This document shows, one piece after another, positions 35,172 to 44,218 of a stretch of 64,000 nt of DNA (position 1 is the first letter of the stretch; each line of letters starts with the position of its first letter). Source of the DNA: Paenibacillus sp. AN1007 (lineage in GTDB: Bacteria; Bacillota; Bacilli; Paenibacillales; Paenibacillaceae); NCBI RefSeq assembly GCF_040702995.1, contig NZ_CP159992.1, forward strand, positions 4,241,501 to 4,305,500, in the 5' to 3' direction. The notes beneath the pieces are model-generated. The model was given only the letters and a program-made list of their open reading frames with translations. It made no database searches and was not told the origin of the DNA. Both the position numbers and the translations under genes were made by a program.

Positions 35172-35528
35172 ATGCCTACAATGCGCTATGTCATCCTGCA
35201 GCAGGAGCAGCAATTGCAGTTTGTGGAAATGCCTGCGGACTATGCTTATCAACTCAGTGCGCTCAATCTGCGTCTGCACAAAGAAATCGATAAACTTACG
35301 GCAGCAGATGTACCTGTTCTACCCTGGGCTGTTGCCGAATGCGACCGTCTCGATCTGCTGAACGAAAACTTGTCCATAATCGGCGGCCTTGATTATATCA
35401 ACGCCCTTGAAGAGCGTTTCGCCGCGCTGCGTGAAAGTAATTATCCGCTGATATCCCTGCTCACCGAAATCCGGGCGCTGCAGGCTCAGTTGGAACAGTG
35501 GTATGAAGAAGAGATGGAGTCACTCTGA
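35172..35528 (+). CDS. Hypothetical protein, probably Paenibacillus-specific
   Basis: 118-residue acidic, mostly helical protein with no recognised domain. The N terminus (MPTMRYVILQQEQQLQFVEM) suggests short strands. The rest is leucine- and glutamate-rich with a possible coiled coil at the end (LTEIRALQAQLEQWYEEEM). The ATG at 35172 lies 12 bases after AGGGGAGA; an ATG nine bases later and one at 35145 are alternatives. A clear terminator follows at 35647. Confidence 0.6.
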   Translation: MPTMRYVILQQEQQLQFVEMPADYAYQLSALNLRLHKEIDKLTAADVPVLPWAVAECDRLDLLNENLSIIGGLDYINALEERFAALRESNYPLISLLTEIRALQAQLEQWYEEEMESL

Positions 35529-35646
35529 TCCATAGAAACTTACTTCAGTTGAACTTGGTGAATCTCTGCTTGATTCACTTTTCCCAGCAGTATTGTACTT
35601 ATTCTCCTTAAGATCGGCCGGCTAAAATGTAGAAATTCAAATGAAG

Positions 35647-35684
35647 AAGCGCGCCACCCGCAAGCCGGGTGATGCGCTTTTTTT
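35647..35684 (+). terminator. Terminator after the hypothetical gene
   Basis: Stem from 35647 to 35677 (arms AAGCGC/GCGCTT plus inner ACCCG/CGGGT) followed by seven T. Confidence 0.82.
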
Positions 35685-36118
35685 CTGACTTTACCCCTGT
35701 GAATGTGCCCCTTTAAGCTAACTTCAGGCTAACGATCATCCGTATGGATCTTATTCGCCCCACATTTCGCTCATTTCCATCCTAACGATCAGGAGAAACC
35801 TTATTTCGTAAACAATCCGGCCTCTTCTCTGGTTCCAGCTCATTTACACCAAAATAACATCACTAGAGATCGTTAGAATTTCAAAAGGTCGAAAATACAG
35901 TATTTAACGTCCTTGAGAATCGCCAGCACTTGGTCCGCCGCAATACGCCCTTAATTCAGACCAGCAGCTTTGGTTAGTCGCCAAAAGAACAGCATCCAAT
36001 TCGCTCTGGTTCAGCATCCCCCGACCATTTTCGGTTGACTTTGAGTAATCTCGCACAGTCCAGGCTGCTGCAACATATGCTAACGTACAGATGAAATATG
36101 CAAAAGGAGGAGATTTCT

Positions 36119-36262
36119 TTGCCTCAATGGCTCTGCAACCAGCTCATGCGAGCGTTTCACAAAAAGGACAGCCGTCAGATCAAACTGCTGAACGAATGCT
36201 GGTACTTTTATCGCAACAAACCTTCCAACGGTTCATCGCGCAGTATAGAGAACGAAATTTAG
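36119..36262 (+). CDS. cmpA: Cortex morphogenetic protein CmpA
   Basis: 47-residue protein, too short for usual ORF cut-offs. It reads MPQWLCNQLMRAFHKKDSRQ and continues with IKLLNECWYFYRNK. This closely matches B. subtilis CmpA (37 residues), with its invariant IKLLN.CW.FYR core. CmpA helps degrade the coat protein SpoIVA in sporangia that fail coat assembly. The TTG start has AAAGGAGG eight bases upstream. A 60-codon ORF in another frame overlaps it but has no ribosome binding site. The place between sprT and tex is the same as in B. subtilis. Confidence 0.87.
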   Translation: MPQWLCNQLMRAFHKKDSRQIKLLNECWYFYRNKPSNGSSRSIENEI

Positions 36263-36356
36263 GCCGTGTATAACGGAATGCAGACGGCCTTCTCCCGATT
36301 GGCCTTACTTACCCAAAAATCACCAGCGTACTGCAAACAACAATACTTAACAGCAA

Positions 36357-36383
36357 ACAGCCTTCCCGATCCGGGAAGGCTGT
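36357..36383. other. Perfect 12 bp hairpin in the cmpA-tex gap
   Basis: ACAGCCTTCCCG at 36357-36368 pairs with 36372-36383 around a three-base loop. No T run follows, so it is a weak terminator candidate for cmpA or a structural element. Confidence 0.6.
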
Positions 36384-36464
36384 ACCCACAACTGCAGTTC
36401 TAACCATACAGCCTTACACGTACGAATCTGCACATGCAGGCGCTGACAGCAGCCTCTTTACAGA

Positions 36465-36533
36465 TATATGCTCTACACAAGTCACTTTACAACAGTATGC
36501 TGTAACGCGCACATACTCTACACAAGTTACTTT
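36465..36533. repeat. Imperfect 21-base direct repeat before the tex stop
   Basis: ATGCTCTACACAAGTCACTT near 36467 recurs as ATACTCTACACAAGTTACTT near 36511 with two differences, in a gene-free stretch (36384-36599). The purpose is unknown. Confidence 0.5.
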
Positions 36534-36599
36534 GTACTGTACATAAGCACGCCCTGTCAAACCTAAGCTTCACATCTGGTCATGCAGTCGAGCTGATAA

Positions 36600-38813
36600 T
36601 TAGTTAACAGAGGAAGGCTTTTTCATCGTCAGGCCGACACGGCCTTTCTTGGTATCTACATTCATCACCCATACGGTCACATTATCACCAACGGAGACAA
36701 CATCCATCGGATGTTTGACATACCCGTTACTCAGTTGGGAAATGTGGACAAGCCCGTCACTCTTGATCCCGATGTCCACAAAGGCACCGAAGTCAATAAC
36801 GTTACGAACCGTACCCTGCAGTTCCATTCCTTCCACCAGATCTTCAATCTTGAGTACATCTGTGCGGAAAATAGGCAGCGGCATCTCTTCGCGCGGGTCA
36901 CGCCCTGGACGCTGCAAGCTGTCCAGAATGTCGCGCAGTGTCGGCACACCCACATCCAGTTTCACAGCCAGCTGCTCTGTCTGCTGCTCAGACAGAAGGA
37001 CAGCCAGTTCTTTGCTTCCAAGCTTGTCCAGTTCAACCTGAAGTTCCTTGAACAGCTTATCTACAACCTTATACGATTCAGGGTGAATTGGCGTACGATC
37101 CAGCGGATTCTCGCCCTCGGAGATGCGCATAAAACCTACGCATTGTTCATACGTTTTGGCCCCCAGGCGAGGCACCTTCTGCAGCTGACGGCGATTCGTG
37201 AAACGCCCATTTTCTTCGCGATATTTAACGATGTTCTTGGCAATGGTGGCATTAACGCCGGCTACATAAGATAACAAGGAAGGCGAAGCCGTATTGACAT
37301 CCACACCAACATGGTTAACTGCTGATTCCACGACAGCCTTCAGACTCTCTTCCAGTACCTTTTGCGATACGTCATGCTGATATTGGCCGACGCCAATCGC
37401 CTTGGGATCAATTTTAACAAGTTCAGCCAGCGGGTCCTGTACCCGGCGAGCTATGGAAGCCGCACTTCGCTCGGCGACATCCAGATCCGGAAACTCTTCC
37501 TGAGCAAGCTTGGATGCAGAGTACACACTCGCACCGGCCTCGTTAACAATCAGGTAGACCAGACTCTCGTCTCCATTCTCCTGAATAATTTCGGCTACAA
37601 ACTGTTCTGTTTCACGTGAACCCGTTCCGTTACCGATAACGATCAATCCGATATCGTACTGCTTGATCATCCGGTGGAATACTTCAGCCGCTTCACGTTT
37701 CTTGTTATGTGGAGGTGTCGGGTAAGTTACAGCGACTTCGAGCAGCTTGCCTGTATCGTCGACAACGGCCAGTTTACAGCCTGTACGGTAGGCTGGATCG
37801 ACACCCAGTACCCGTTTGCCATGAATCGGCGGCTGTAACAGCAGGTTGCGCAGATTCGCAGAGAATACCGAAATCGCCTGAGTTTCCCCTTTTTCCGTCA
37901 ACTCGGCACGCACTTCACGTTCAATGGACGGGGCAATCAGTCGTTTGTACGCATCTTCAACGACAGAACGCAGAATCTCCTGCACTACAGAAGCGCCTCG
38001 AATAATCTGCCCTTCCATATGGCGGTGAGCAGGCTCGGCTTGAACGTCCAGTCCGACCTTGAGAATGCCTTCGCGTTCTCCGCGGTTAATCGCAAGAATA
38101 CGGTGCGGCGGCATTTTTTTGGCCAACTCACGATAACTGTAATAATTCTCGTACACTGACTCCTGCTCGGTATCCTTGGCTTCTGAAGTCAGCATGCCGT
38201 GATCCAGTGTATATCTGCGAATCCAGGCACGAATGGCTGCATCATCAGCAATATTTTCAGCCAGAATATCCTTGGCACCCTGCAGGGCTGACTCTGCATC
38301 CTCTACTCCCAGTTCTGCATTAATGTAACGTGCAGCCTCCTGAAGTGCATCCCCCTGTTTCGGCTGTTCCCAGATCCATGCAGCAAGCGGCTCCAGACCT
38401 TTCTCCTTGGCCGCACTGGCACGCGTCTTCCGTTTCTGACGATAAGGACGATACAAGTCCTCGACTTCCTGCAGTTTAACCGCCTGGGTAATGGATTTTT
38501 CCAGCTCTTTCGTCAGCTTGCCCTGTTCCTCTATAATACGGATAACTTCCAGCTTGCGATCTTCCAGATTGCGCAAATACACAAGACGCTCTTCAATCTG
38601 GCGCAGCTGGTTCTCATCCAGTTCTCCAGTCATTTCTTTACGGTAGCGGGCGATAAATGGAATCGTATTGCCTTCGTCCAGAAGCTCCGATGTGGTGCGA
38701 ATCTGCTTCAAGGACAGTGACAGTTCCTTGGCTACCTGTTTGATGATTCGTTCTTGGCGTTCCGCCTTTAATGTTTCTTCATTGGGTTCCAGAACCGTTT
38801 CCTGTTCAGACAA
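36600..38813 (-). CDS. tex: Tex-family RNA-binding transcription accessory protein
   Basis: 737-residue cytoplasmic nucleic-acid-binding protein (YdcI in B. subtilis). The Tex N-terminal helical domain begins with TTSELLDEGNTIPFIARYRK. The YqgF-like RNase H fold carries VLGVDPAYRTGCKLAVVD near residue 330. Helix-hairpin-helix motifs appear around NTASPSLLSYVAGV and LQKVPRLGAKTYEQCVGF. A C-terminal S1 domain runs from about 650 to 725 (LQGTVRNVIDFGAFVDIGI). Normal length. The TTG start follows GAGGG by six bases. Confidence 0.95.
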   Translation of the reverse strand: MSEQETVLEPNEETLKAERQERIIKQVAKELSLSLKQIRTTSELLDEGNTIPFIARYRKEMTGELDENQLRQIEERLVYLRNLEDRKLEVIRIIEEQGKLTKELEKSITQAVKLQEVEDLYRPYRQKRKTRASAAKEKGLEPLAAWIWEQPKQGDALQEAARYINAELGVEDAESALQGAKDILAENIADDAAIRAWIRRYTLDHGMLTSEAKDTEQESVYENYYSYRELAKKMPPHRILAINRGEREGILKVGLDVQAEPAHRHMEGQIIRGASVVQEILRSVVEDAYKRLIAPSIEREVRAELTEKGETQAISVFSANLRNLLLQPPIHGKRVLGVDPAYRTGCKLAVVDDTGKLLEVAVTYPTPPHNKKREAAEVFHRMIKQYDIGLIVIGNGTGSRETEQFVAEIIQENGDESLVYLIVNEAGASVYSASKLAQEEFPDLDVAERSAASIARRVQDPLAELVKIDPKAIGVGQYQHDVSQKVLEESLKAVVESAVNHVGVDVNTASPSLLSYVAGVNATIAKNIVKYREENGRFTNRRQLQKVPRLGAKTYEQCVGFMRISEGENPLDRTPIHPESYKVVDKLFKELQVELDKLGSKELAVLLSEQQTEQLAVKLDVGVPTLRDILDSLQRPGRDPREEMPLPIFRTDVLKIEDLVEGMELQGTVRNVIDFGAFVDIGIKSDGLVHISQLSNGYVKHPMDVVSVGDNVTVWVMNVDTKKGRVGLTMKKPSSVN

Positions 38814-39037
38814 ATAAATCCCTCTTTCCTTCCTGAATTGTTCGTGATACTCATTTCAGGGCAGCTGTGCTGCATAATAACAGTATGGTCGATCATCCGA
38901 AGTTGATCACTAGCTTTTCGAGCTTTCATAACACTCCACTCTATATTATCACAAAATCACGTTGAAATTTCTATCATTCCTCTGTCATGCTTGCCGCTTG
39001 CGTTATTGCACTCCTAAACATCCTTCCCCGTTGGACG

Positions 39038-39078
39038 AAAAAAAAGACCGAGAACGTCATCATGACATCCTCGCTCTT
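39038..39078 (-). terminator. Terminator downstream of the alpha-galactosidase gene
   Basis: The arms 39044-39052 and 39070-39078 pair with one mismatch, followed on the minus strand by eight U. It lies about 260 bases after the galactosidase stop and upstream of tex; the stretch 39079-39335 holds no gene I can support. Confidence 0.65.
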
Positions 39079-39335
39079 CTTCATCATACAAATTTAATCC
39101 AATTCCTCTAAATAAGTTGAATGTTTCTTTTACACGTTAACGGAGAGGACAGAATAAACCTGGAAAAGCGAAGCATTTGCCTAAAAGCTTTCTGCGAGGA
39201 AGCCGCATCGGAAGCATACACTTATCACCGGATTTTCCCCTTTGGAAAAGGGAATCAAAAAATCTGGGGATAACAGCGAATGGAAGGTTATTCTGTCATC
39301 GGAGTGGATGGTGTAAAATCCTTAGTTCAACTTAT

Positions 39336-41525
39336 TTACACCCGCTCAAACCGGAACATTTCGCTCAGATAGTCTCCGGACTCGCTGCCTACAGCAATCC
39401 CGCCGTACATCAGGGCATCACCTGTAAACGTCTCTGAACCGCCTTTCAGACGATAATCCGCATTGGGATCAAGCCCCTTCAGCTTCAGGCGCTGAAGCGG
39501 TGCGTTCGGTTCAGAGAGTACACGGAAGTAAAATACAATCACTTCACTGCCATCTGGCGCAGTGAACATCCATGCCGTCTCGTTGCCCTCGAATGGACTG
39601 AGCAGACGGCGGAATGTACCGTACTGCACGGTGCTCCGAATTTCCTTGTACAGCTCGACCTGTGCTTTTACAATCGCATTCTCTTCGTCTGTGAACTTGG
39701 TCAGATCCAGCTCATATCCGAAGTTGCCCGACATGGCAACATGGCCGCGGATCTCCAGAGAAGTAATACGGTTCACCTGGTGGTTAGGTACAGCCGAAAT
39801 ATGTGAACCCATTGAACTTACAGGGTACACAAGACTGGTACCATATTGAATACGCAAACGGGAAATCGCATCCGTGTTATCGCTGGTCCATGCCTGAGGC
39901 ATGTAATACAGCATCCCCGGGTCAAAACGTCCGCCACCACCCGAGCAGCTTTCGAACAAAATATGTGGGAAGGAGGTAACGATGCGCTCCATCACTTCGT
40001 ATAGTCCAAGCATATAGCGGTGCGCCGTTTCTCGCTGTCTGTCAGCCGGGAGCAGCGCAGAACCAACCTCTGTCATGTTTCGGTTCATATCCCACTTCAC
40101 GTAAGTAATTGGTGCCGAGCTCAGAACATCAGACAGCATACGAACGATCTCATCACGTACATCCTGACGGGAGAAGTCCAGCACAAGCTGCTGTCTTCCT
40201 TCCGTTCGGCGGCGATCCGGTACATGCAGACACCAGTCTGAATGTGCACGATACAGTTCACTATCCGGGGAGATCATCTCCGGTTCGAACCATAATCCAA
40301 ACTGCATGTCCAGACCTGTGACACGGTTAGCCAAGTCATCCAGTCCCTGCGGCAGTTTGTTTTTGTCCACAATCCAGTCACCCAGAGATGAATTGTCACT
40401 ATCCCGATGACCGAACCAGCCGTCATCCAGCACAAACAATTCAATGCCCAGCTTCTGCCCGGCGCGAGCAATCTGCTCAATCTTGTCCGCGTTAAAGCCG
40501 AAATACGTCGCTTCCCAGTTGTTAACCAGCACAGGACGCTCCGCATTGCGGAATTGTCCGCGCGCCAGACGTTCACGGTACAGCTCATGGTAAGATTGAG
40601 ACATGCCATCCAGACCTGCATCTGAGTAGACCATAACCGTCTCAGGTGTCTGGAATGACTCCTGCGGCTCCAGCTTCCAGCTGAATTCAAACGGATTGAT
40701 ACCTACCGATACACGCGTCGTATAGAATTGATCCACTTCAGCCTGTGCAGTAAAGCTGCCGCTATATACCAGACTGAATCCATACACTTCTCCTTGATCT
40801 TCATCCGTTCCTGGTGTCATGAGCGCAATAAATGGATTCTGCTGATGACTGCTGGAGCCGCGGCGGCTCTCGATGCCCTGCAATCCGGAAGCGAGTGGAC
40901 GGCGAACGATGTCACGTTCACGTGTCCAGGCACCTGACAGCTGCAGCAGCTCGTAATCCGCATGCGGCAGATCTACTGAAGAGCTGAGGGCACGCAGCAC
41001 ATTTACAACGTTAGCGCTCTCATTAATGATCCGCATGGACCGTGTGATTGCATTAAAAGCTGCAAACGCGGTATAGGTAAGCTCGATTTTTACGCCGGAT
41101 ACCTTATCCTGCATTTCGATCACTAACGTGTCCGCTTCATCCTCGGATTCTACGTACGTTGCCGGGAGGCCAGCTAATCCTTCTTTCCCTTTGACCAATC
41201 GATGGCCTATATACGTAAACTCGGATACCGTTGAGCCATTCTCCAGTTCCAGCTGAATGGCGGGGTTGCGGAAATCACTCGTACCATAGACCGGAAGTTC
41301 CACTGGCAGAGTGTCGAAAGAGATCGTTCGATCCTCAGGCACCGGATTCGGGCTGAAAGATGCTCTTTCGGTCCGAACATGAAGCCAGCTCAGGTCGGTA
41401 TCACGCAGTTTTTTGCCATAATACAAATGCACCAAATATCCCGAAGGCAGCACTTGAAACACATAACTCGCCTCGCGGGTCTGTAAATGAAACTGAAGTT
41501 TCTCTTGATTGATGTAAATGCTCAT
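39336..41525 (-). CDS. Alpha-galactosidase, glycoside hydrolase family 36
   Basis: 729-residue cytoplasmic enzyme that hydrolyses terminal alpha-1,6-galactose from sugars such as melibiose and raffinose. The N-terminal beta-sandwich domain covers about 1-330. The catalytic barrel has LFVLDDGWFGHRDSDNSSLG, the nucleophile in YVKWDMNRNMTE, the GH36 block CSGGGGRFDPGML and the acid/base region TSDNTDAISRLRIQYG. There is no signal peptide. GGAGGAGACAT precedes the ATG. It stands alone between tex and the EndoA pair, without a sugar transporter next to it. Confidence 0.95.
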   Translation of the reverse strand: MSIYINQEKLQFHLQTREASYVFQVLPSGYLVHLYYGKKLRDTDLSWLHVRTERASFSPNPVPEDRTISFDTLPVELPVYGTSDFRNPAIQLELENGSTVSEFTYIGHRLVKGKEGLAGLPATYVESEDEADTLVIEMQDKVSGVKIELTYTAFAAFNAITRSMRIINESANVVNVLRALSSSVDLPHADYELLQLSGAWTRERDIVRRPLASGLQGIESRRGSSSHQQNPFIALMTPGTDEDQGEVYGFSLVYSGSFTAQAEVDQFYTTRVSVGINPFEFSWKLEPQESFQTPETVMVYSDAGLDGMSQSYHELYRERLARGQFRNAERPVLVNNWEATYFGFNADKIEQIARAGQKLGIELFVLDDGWFGHRDSDNSSLGDWIVDKNKLPQGLDDLANRVTGLDMQFGLWFEPEMISPDSELYRAHSDWCLHVPDRRRTEGRQQLVLDFSRQDVRDEIVRMLSDVLSSAPITYVKWDMNRNMTEVGSALLPADRQRETAHRYMLGLYEVMERIVTSFPHILFESCSGGGGRFDPGMLYYMPQAWTSDNTDAISRLRIQYGTSLVYPVSSMGSHISAVPNHQVNRITSLEIRGHVAMSGNFGYELDLTKFTDEENAIVKAQVELYKEIRSTVQYGTFRRLLSPFEGNETAWMFTAPDGSEVIVFYFRVLSEPNAPLQRLKLKGLDPNADYRLKGGSETFTGDALMYGGIAVGSESGDYLSEMFRFERV

Positions 41526-41630
41526 ATGTCTCCTCCATCTATCTATATAGGTCTAGCGGGTAAACGGTTTCTCAGGTTTCATTATAGCGAAAAGATCAAC
41601 ATTGTTCTACGCTTTCACCAAGTCTTAATC

Positions 41631-41670
41631 AAAAGAGCGCACAATACCTTCAAAGGTATCGCACGCTCTC
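41631..41670 (-). terminator. Terminator of the alr-ndoAI-ndoA region
   Basis: A bipartite stem (41634-41639 with 41664-41669 and an inner ATACCTT/AAGGTAT stem) followed on the minus strand by TTTTG. It lies about 90 bases after ndoA. Confidence 0.75.
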
Positions 41671-41760
41671 CTGATTACATTCTGAAATTGTGTGTTCCTT
41701 ACAGGAACGACCGTTGTCAACGAACAGGCAGATAAACACAAACTTGCTGTTCCTGCTGCC

Positions 41761-42111
41761 TTAAAAATCGATTAAGCCCAGGCTGATCTGCAAGGCTTCG
41801 TTGACCAGTTTCATGGTCTCCTCATCCAAATGGGTAATCTTGTCTGTCAGCCTCTGCTTATCAATCGTCCGAATCTGTTCGAGCAAAATCACCGAGTCCC
41901 TGTCAAAGCCGTGCGCAGCCGCATCAATCTCGACATGCGTCGGCAGCTTTGCCTTCTGAATCTGGGCGGTAATGGCCGCCACAATACAGGTTGGACTGAA
42001 CCGGTTGCCGATATCGTTCTGAATCACCAGAACCGGCCTGACTCCACCTTGCTCGGAACCGACAACGGGAGAAAGATCCGCAAAAAAAACGTCACCACGT
42101 TTTACGATCAC
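41761..42111 (-). CDS. ndoA: EndoA (MazF/PemK-type) mRNA endoribonuclease toxin
   Basis: 116-residue toxin, the normal size. Key parts: [55 protein letters not shown] and [14 protein letters not shown]. EndoA cuts mRNA at UACAU in B. subtilis and is neutralised by EndoAI. It starts three bases after the antitoxin stop. Confidence 0.97.
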   Translation of the reverse strand: MIVKRGDVFFADLSPVVGSEQGGVRPVLVIQNDIGNRFSPTCIVAAITAQIQKAKLPTHVEIDAAAHGFDRDSVILLEQIRTIDKQRLTDKITHLDEETMKLVNEALQISLGLIDF

Positions 42112-42114
42112 TGT

Positions 42115-42396
42115 CTACACCCCGCTAACTAAGCGGTCCAGAGTGCTGTCCGCATCTTCCTCCGCGTGAAAGGCTTCGGATGCCATGGTCAGATTGATTT
42201 TCGCCATCTCCATGTACCCTCGCTGCATCGATTCACGGATATAACGTTTCTTCCGCTCCGTCAAGTACAGCTTCATCGCCTGCCTAATCAATTCGCTGCG
42301 GTTGGAATTCTCCAGCGCTACGATGCCATCCACTTCCTGCAAAAGATAATCAGGCAAACTGATCATAATCCGCTTGGTGTTCTGCAAGTTGGCCAC
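42115..42396 (-). CDS. ndoAI: EndoAI antitoxin (ribbon-helix-helix)
   Basis: 93-residue antitoxin, the same length as in B. subtilis. The N-terminal ribbon-helix-helix is KRIMISLPDYLLQEVDGI with NSNRSELIRQAMKLYL. The acidic C-terminal tail (AFHAEEDADSTLDRLV) wraps the toxin. The open frame extends to 42528, but the GTG at 42396 follows a G-rich ribosome binding site and gives the family length. Confidence 0.95.
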   Translation of the reverse strand: MANLQNTKRIMISLPDYLLQEVDGIVALENSNRSELIRQAMKLYLTERKKRYIRESMQRGYMEMAKINLTMASEAFHAEEDADSTLDRLVSGV

Positions 42397-42655
42397 CTTT
42401 CTTCCACCCCCACAAACCTTTCGCCATTGTGAACCAGTATTACGCTTTTCCAGAACTTTTATACAAAGGAATATATATGCCCCGCGTATATCAAGTATGC
42501 TGTACTCCATTATAAACACGGGAAACATTATTCGTACAGACCAAACATCGCATTTCAGGATTTAAATCCGAATATCGTACATATTTCGCGATGCGGCGAC
42601 AGTTTTCCTTCTGTTCTGAAAAAAAGTTTACTGGAAGTCGTGTCCAAATTACGAA

Positions 42656-43843
42656 TCAAGTTGTCAAAAGGGGATTGATCCTGGCGACTACCGTTCCTCC
42701 ACGGGTATAAATCCGTGGAATACGATGTGCCATCATGCAGATCACTTCGTAGTCAATCGTACCTAACTGGTCTGCCACCTCTCTAGCGGTAATCACACCA
42801 CCAGACTGATGGCCGATGAGAACAACCTCTTCGCCGGCTTGAATTTCTTCCGCCTCTTGTGCGAAAGATTGCAGCGACACCATACACTGGTCCATACAGA
42901 TCGTGCCAACGACAGGGACGCGGCGGCCGCGCACAAGCACTTGTGCTTTACCTGTCAGCATTCTTGAGAAGCCGTCTGCATAACCGATAGGTAAGGTCGC
43001 TATTCGTTCATTTTCCTGCGTAAAATAGCGGGTTCCATAACTGACTCCCCAATGAGGAGGCAGTGTTTTCACAAGAACCGCTTCGGTCTTCAGTGTCAAT
43101 ACCGGGAGCAGCTTCACCACCTGATGATTCACCTCTGCAGAAGGATACAGTCCGTACAGGCTGATACCCACACGCACCATATCATAGGATAATTCAGGTG
43201 TATCAATGGCAGCGGCACTGTTCGCCGTATGTATAATCGGGATGACACATCCCTGATCCCGGAGTGCCTCAACAGCACTCTGGAACCGTCGATACTGCTC
43301 AAGTGTGTAGGTCTTGTCTCGTTCATCTGCTTTGGCATAATGCGTAAACATGCCTTCAAGCATCACCTGATCAAGCGAGGACACCTCTTGTATAAAATCA
43401 ATGGCCTCCTTGCCGGGAAGCAGACCCAGTCTTCCCATACCGCTGTCAATTTTGATGTGAACTTTTAGCGGGTTCGCATAGGTGCCTGGCTTCACCTGTT
43501 TGATCGCCTCAAGCACTTCTCTGCTGAACAAGGTAATAGTCACATCGTGCTGCCATGCTGCAGCGACTCCTTCAGGCGGCGTATATCCCAATACCAGAAT
43601 TGGACTTGTAATACCGTGCAGACGAAGTTCAAGAGCTTCATCAAGAAACGCTACACTTAAATAATCCACACCCAGTCGTTCCAGTTCTCTGGCAGTCTCC
43701 ACTGCACCGTGCCCGTAGGCGTTAGCCTTGACGCAGGCGAGGAATCTCGTACCTTGAGGCAGTGCCTTACGAAAAGCGGTCACGTTGCTTCGCAGATGGT
43801 CCAGATTAATCTCCGCCTGAGTCGGCCTATATTGTCCTTGCAC
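42656..43843 (-). CDS. alr: Alanine racemase
   Basis: 395-residue PLP enzyme that makes D-alanine for peptidoglycan. The PLP lysine K39 is in CVKANAYGHG. The catalytic tyrosine region is in a later block containing IATLPIGYADGFSRML. Standard length and two-domain layout. The GTG start follows GGAGAAGGTGA. Its place before ndoAI-ndoA matches B. subtilis dal/alr. The 260 bases between alr and ndoAI contain no gene; they may hold the antitoxin promoter. Confidence 0.96.
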   Translation of the reverse strand: MQGQYRPTQAEINLDHLRSNVTAFRKALPQGTRFLACVKANAYGHGAVETARELERLGVDYLSVAFLDEALELRLHGITSPILVLGYTPPEGVAAAWQHDVTITLFSREVLEAIKQVKPGTYANPLKVHIKIDSGMGRLGLLPGKEAIDFIQEVSSLDQVMLEGMFTHYAKADERDKTYTLEQYRRFQSAVEALRDQGCVIPIIHTANSAAAIDTPELSYDMVRVGISLYGLYPSAEVNHQVVKLLPVLTLKTEAVLVKTLPPHWGVSYGTRYFTQENERIATLPIGYADGFSRMLTGKAQVLVRGRRVPVVGTICMDQCMVSLQSFAQEAEEIQAGEEVVLIGHQSGGVITAREVADQLGTIDYEVICMMAHRIPRIYTRGGTVVARINPLLTT

Positions 43844-44144
43844 GTTAAGTCACCTTCTCCAATCTTCTTAATCCGGCTTATGTCAGACTCCATCGTAATG
43901 CTACAGCATGTCACTGTCAAATGAACGAAAGTTTTGCTTCTCAGATCTTATGCCGCAGGAGTCTGCAGTGTACCATAATCATGCACAGAAGAAGGACACT
44001 AAGCGATATTATTCCAGTAATACCTGCTTGCCCGGCGAATGGATATACCTGCTTACATCGACTTATTACCCGGTTCCCTCCGCATAGAAGCGTTTTTTGC
44101 TTTTTTGGAATGAACTTGGCATGATCTTCTGTACGATAAAATAA

Positions 44145-44177
44145 ACAAAGCACCGGAGAAACGATATCTCCGATGCT
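44145..44177 (-). terminator. Terminator of the LolA-like lipoprotein gene
   Basis: An 11 bp stem (44149-44159 with 44167-44177, one G-U pair) followed on the minus strand by TTTGTTTATTTT, 40 bases after the stop. The rest of the gap to alr (43850-44140) shows nothing else. Confidence 0.75.
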
Positions 44178-44218
44178 CTATAGCATTCCTTACAACAAGA
44201 CTGCTATGCGCTCCTATT

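Noticed and set aside
36091..36273. 60-codon plus-strand ORF starting MKYAKGGDFF
   Set aside because: It overlaps cmpA in another frame; the strong AAAGGAGG site serves the cmpA frame, which encodes a recognised protein.
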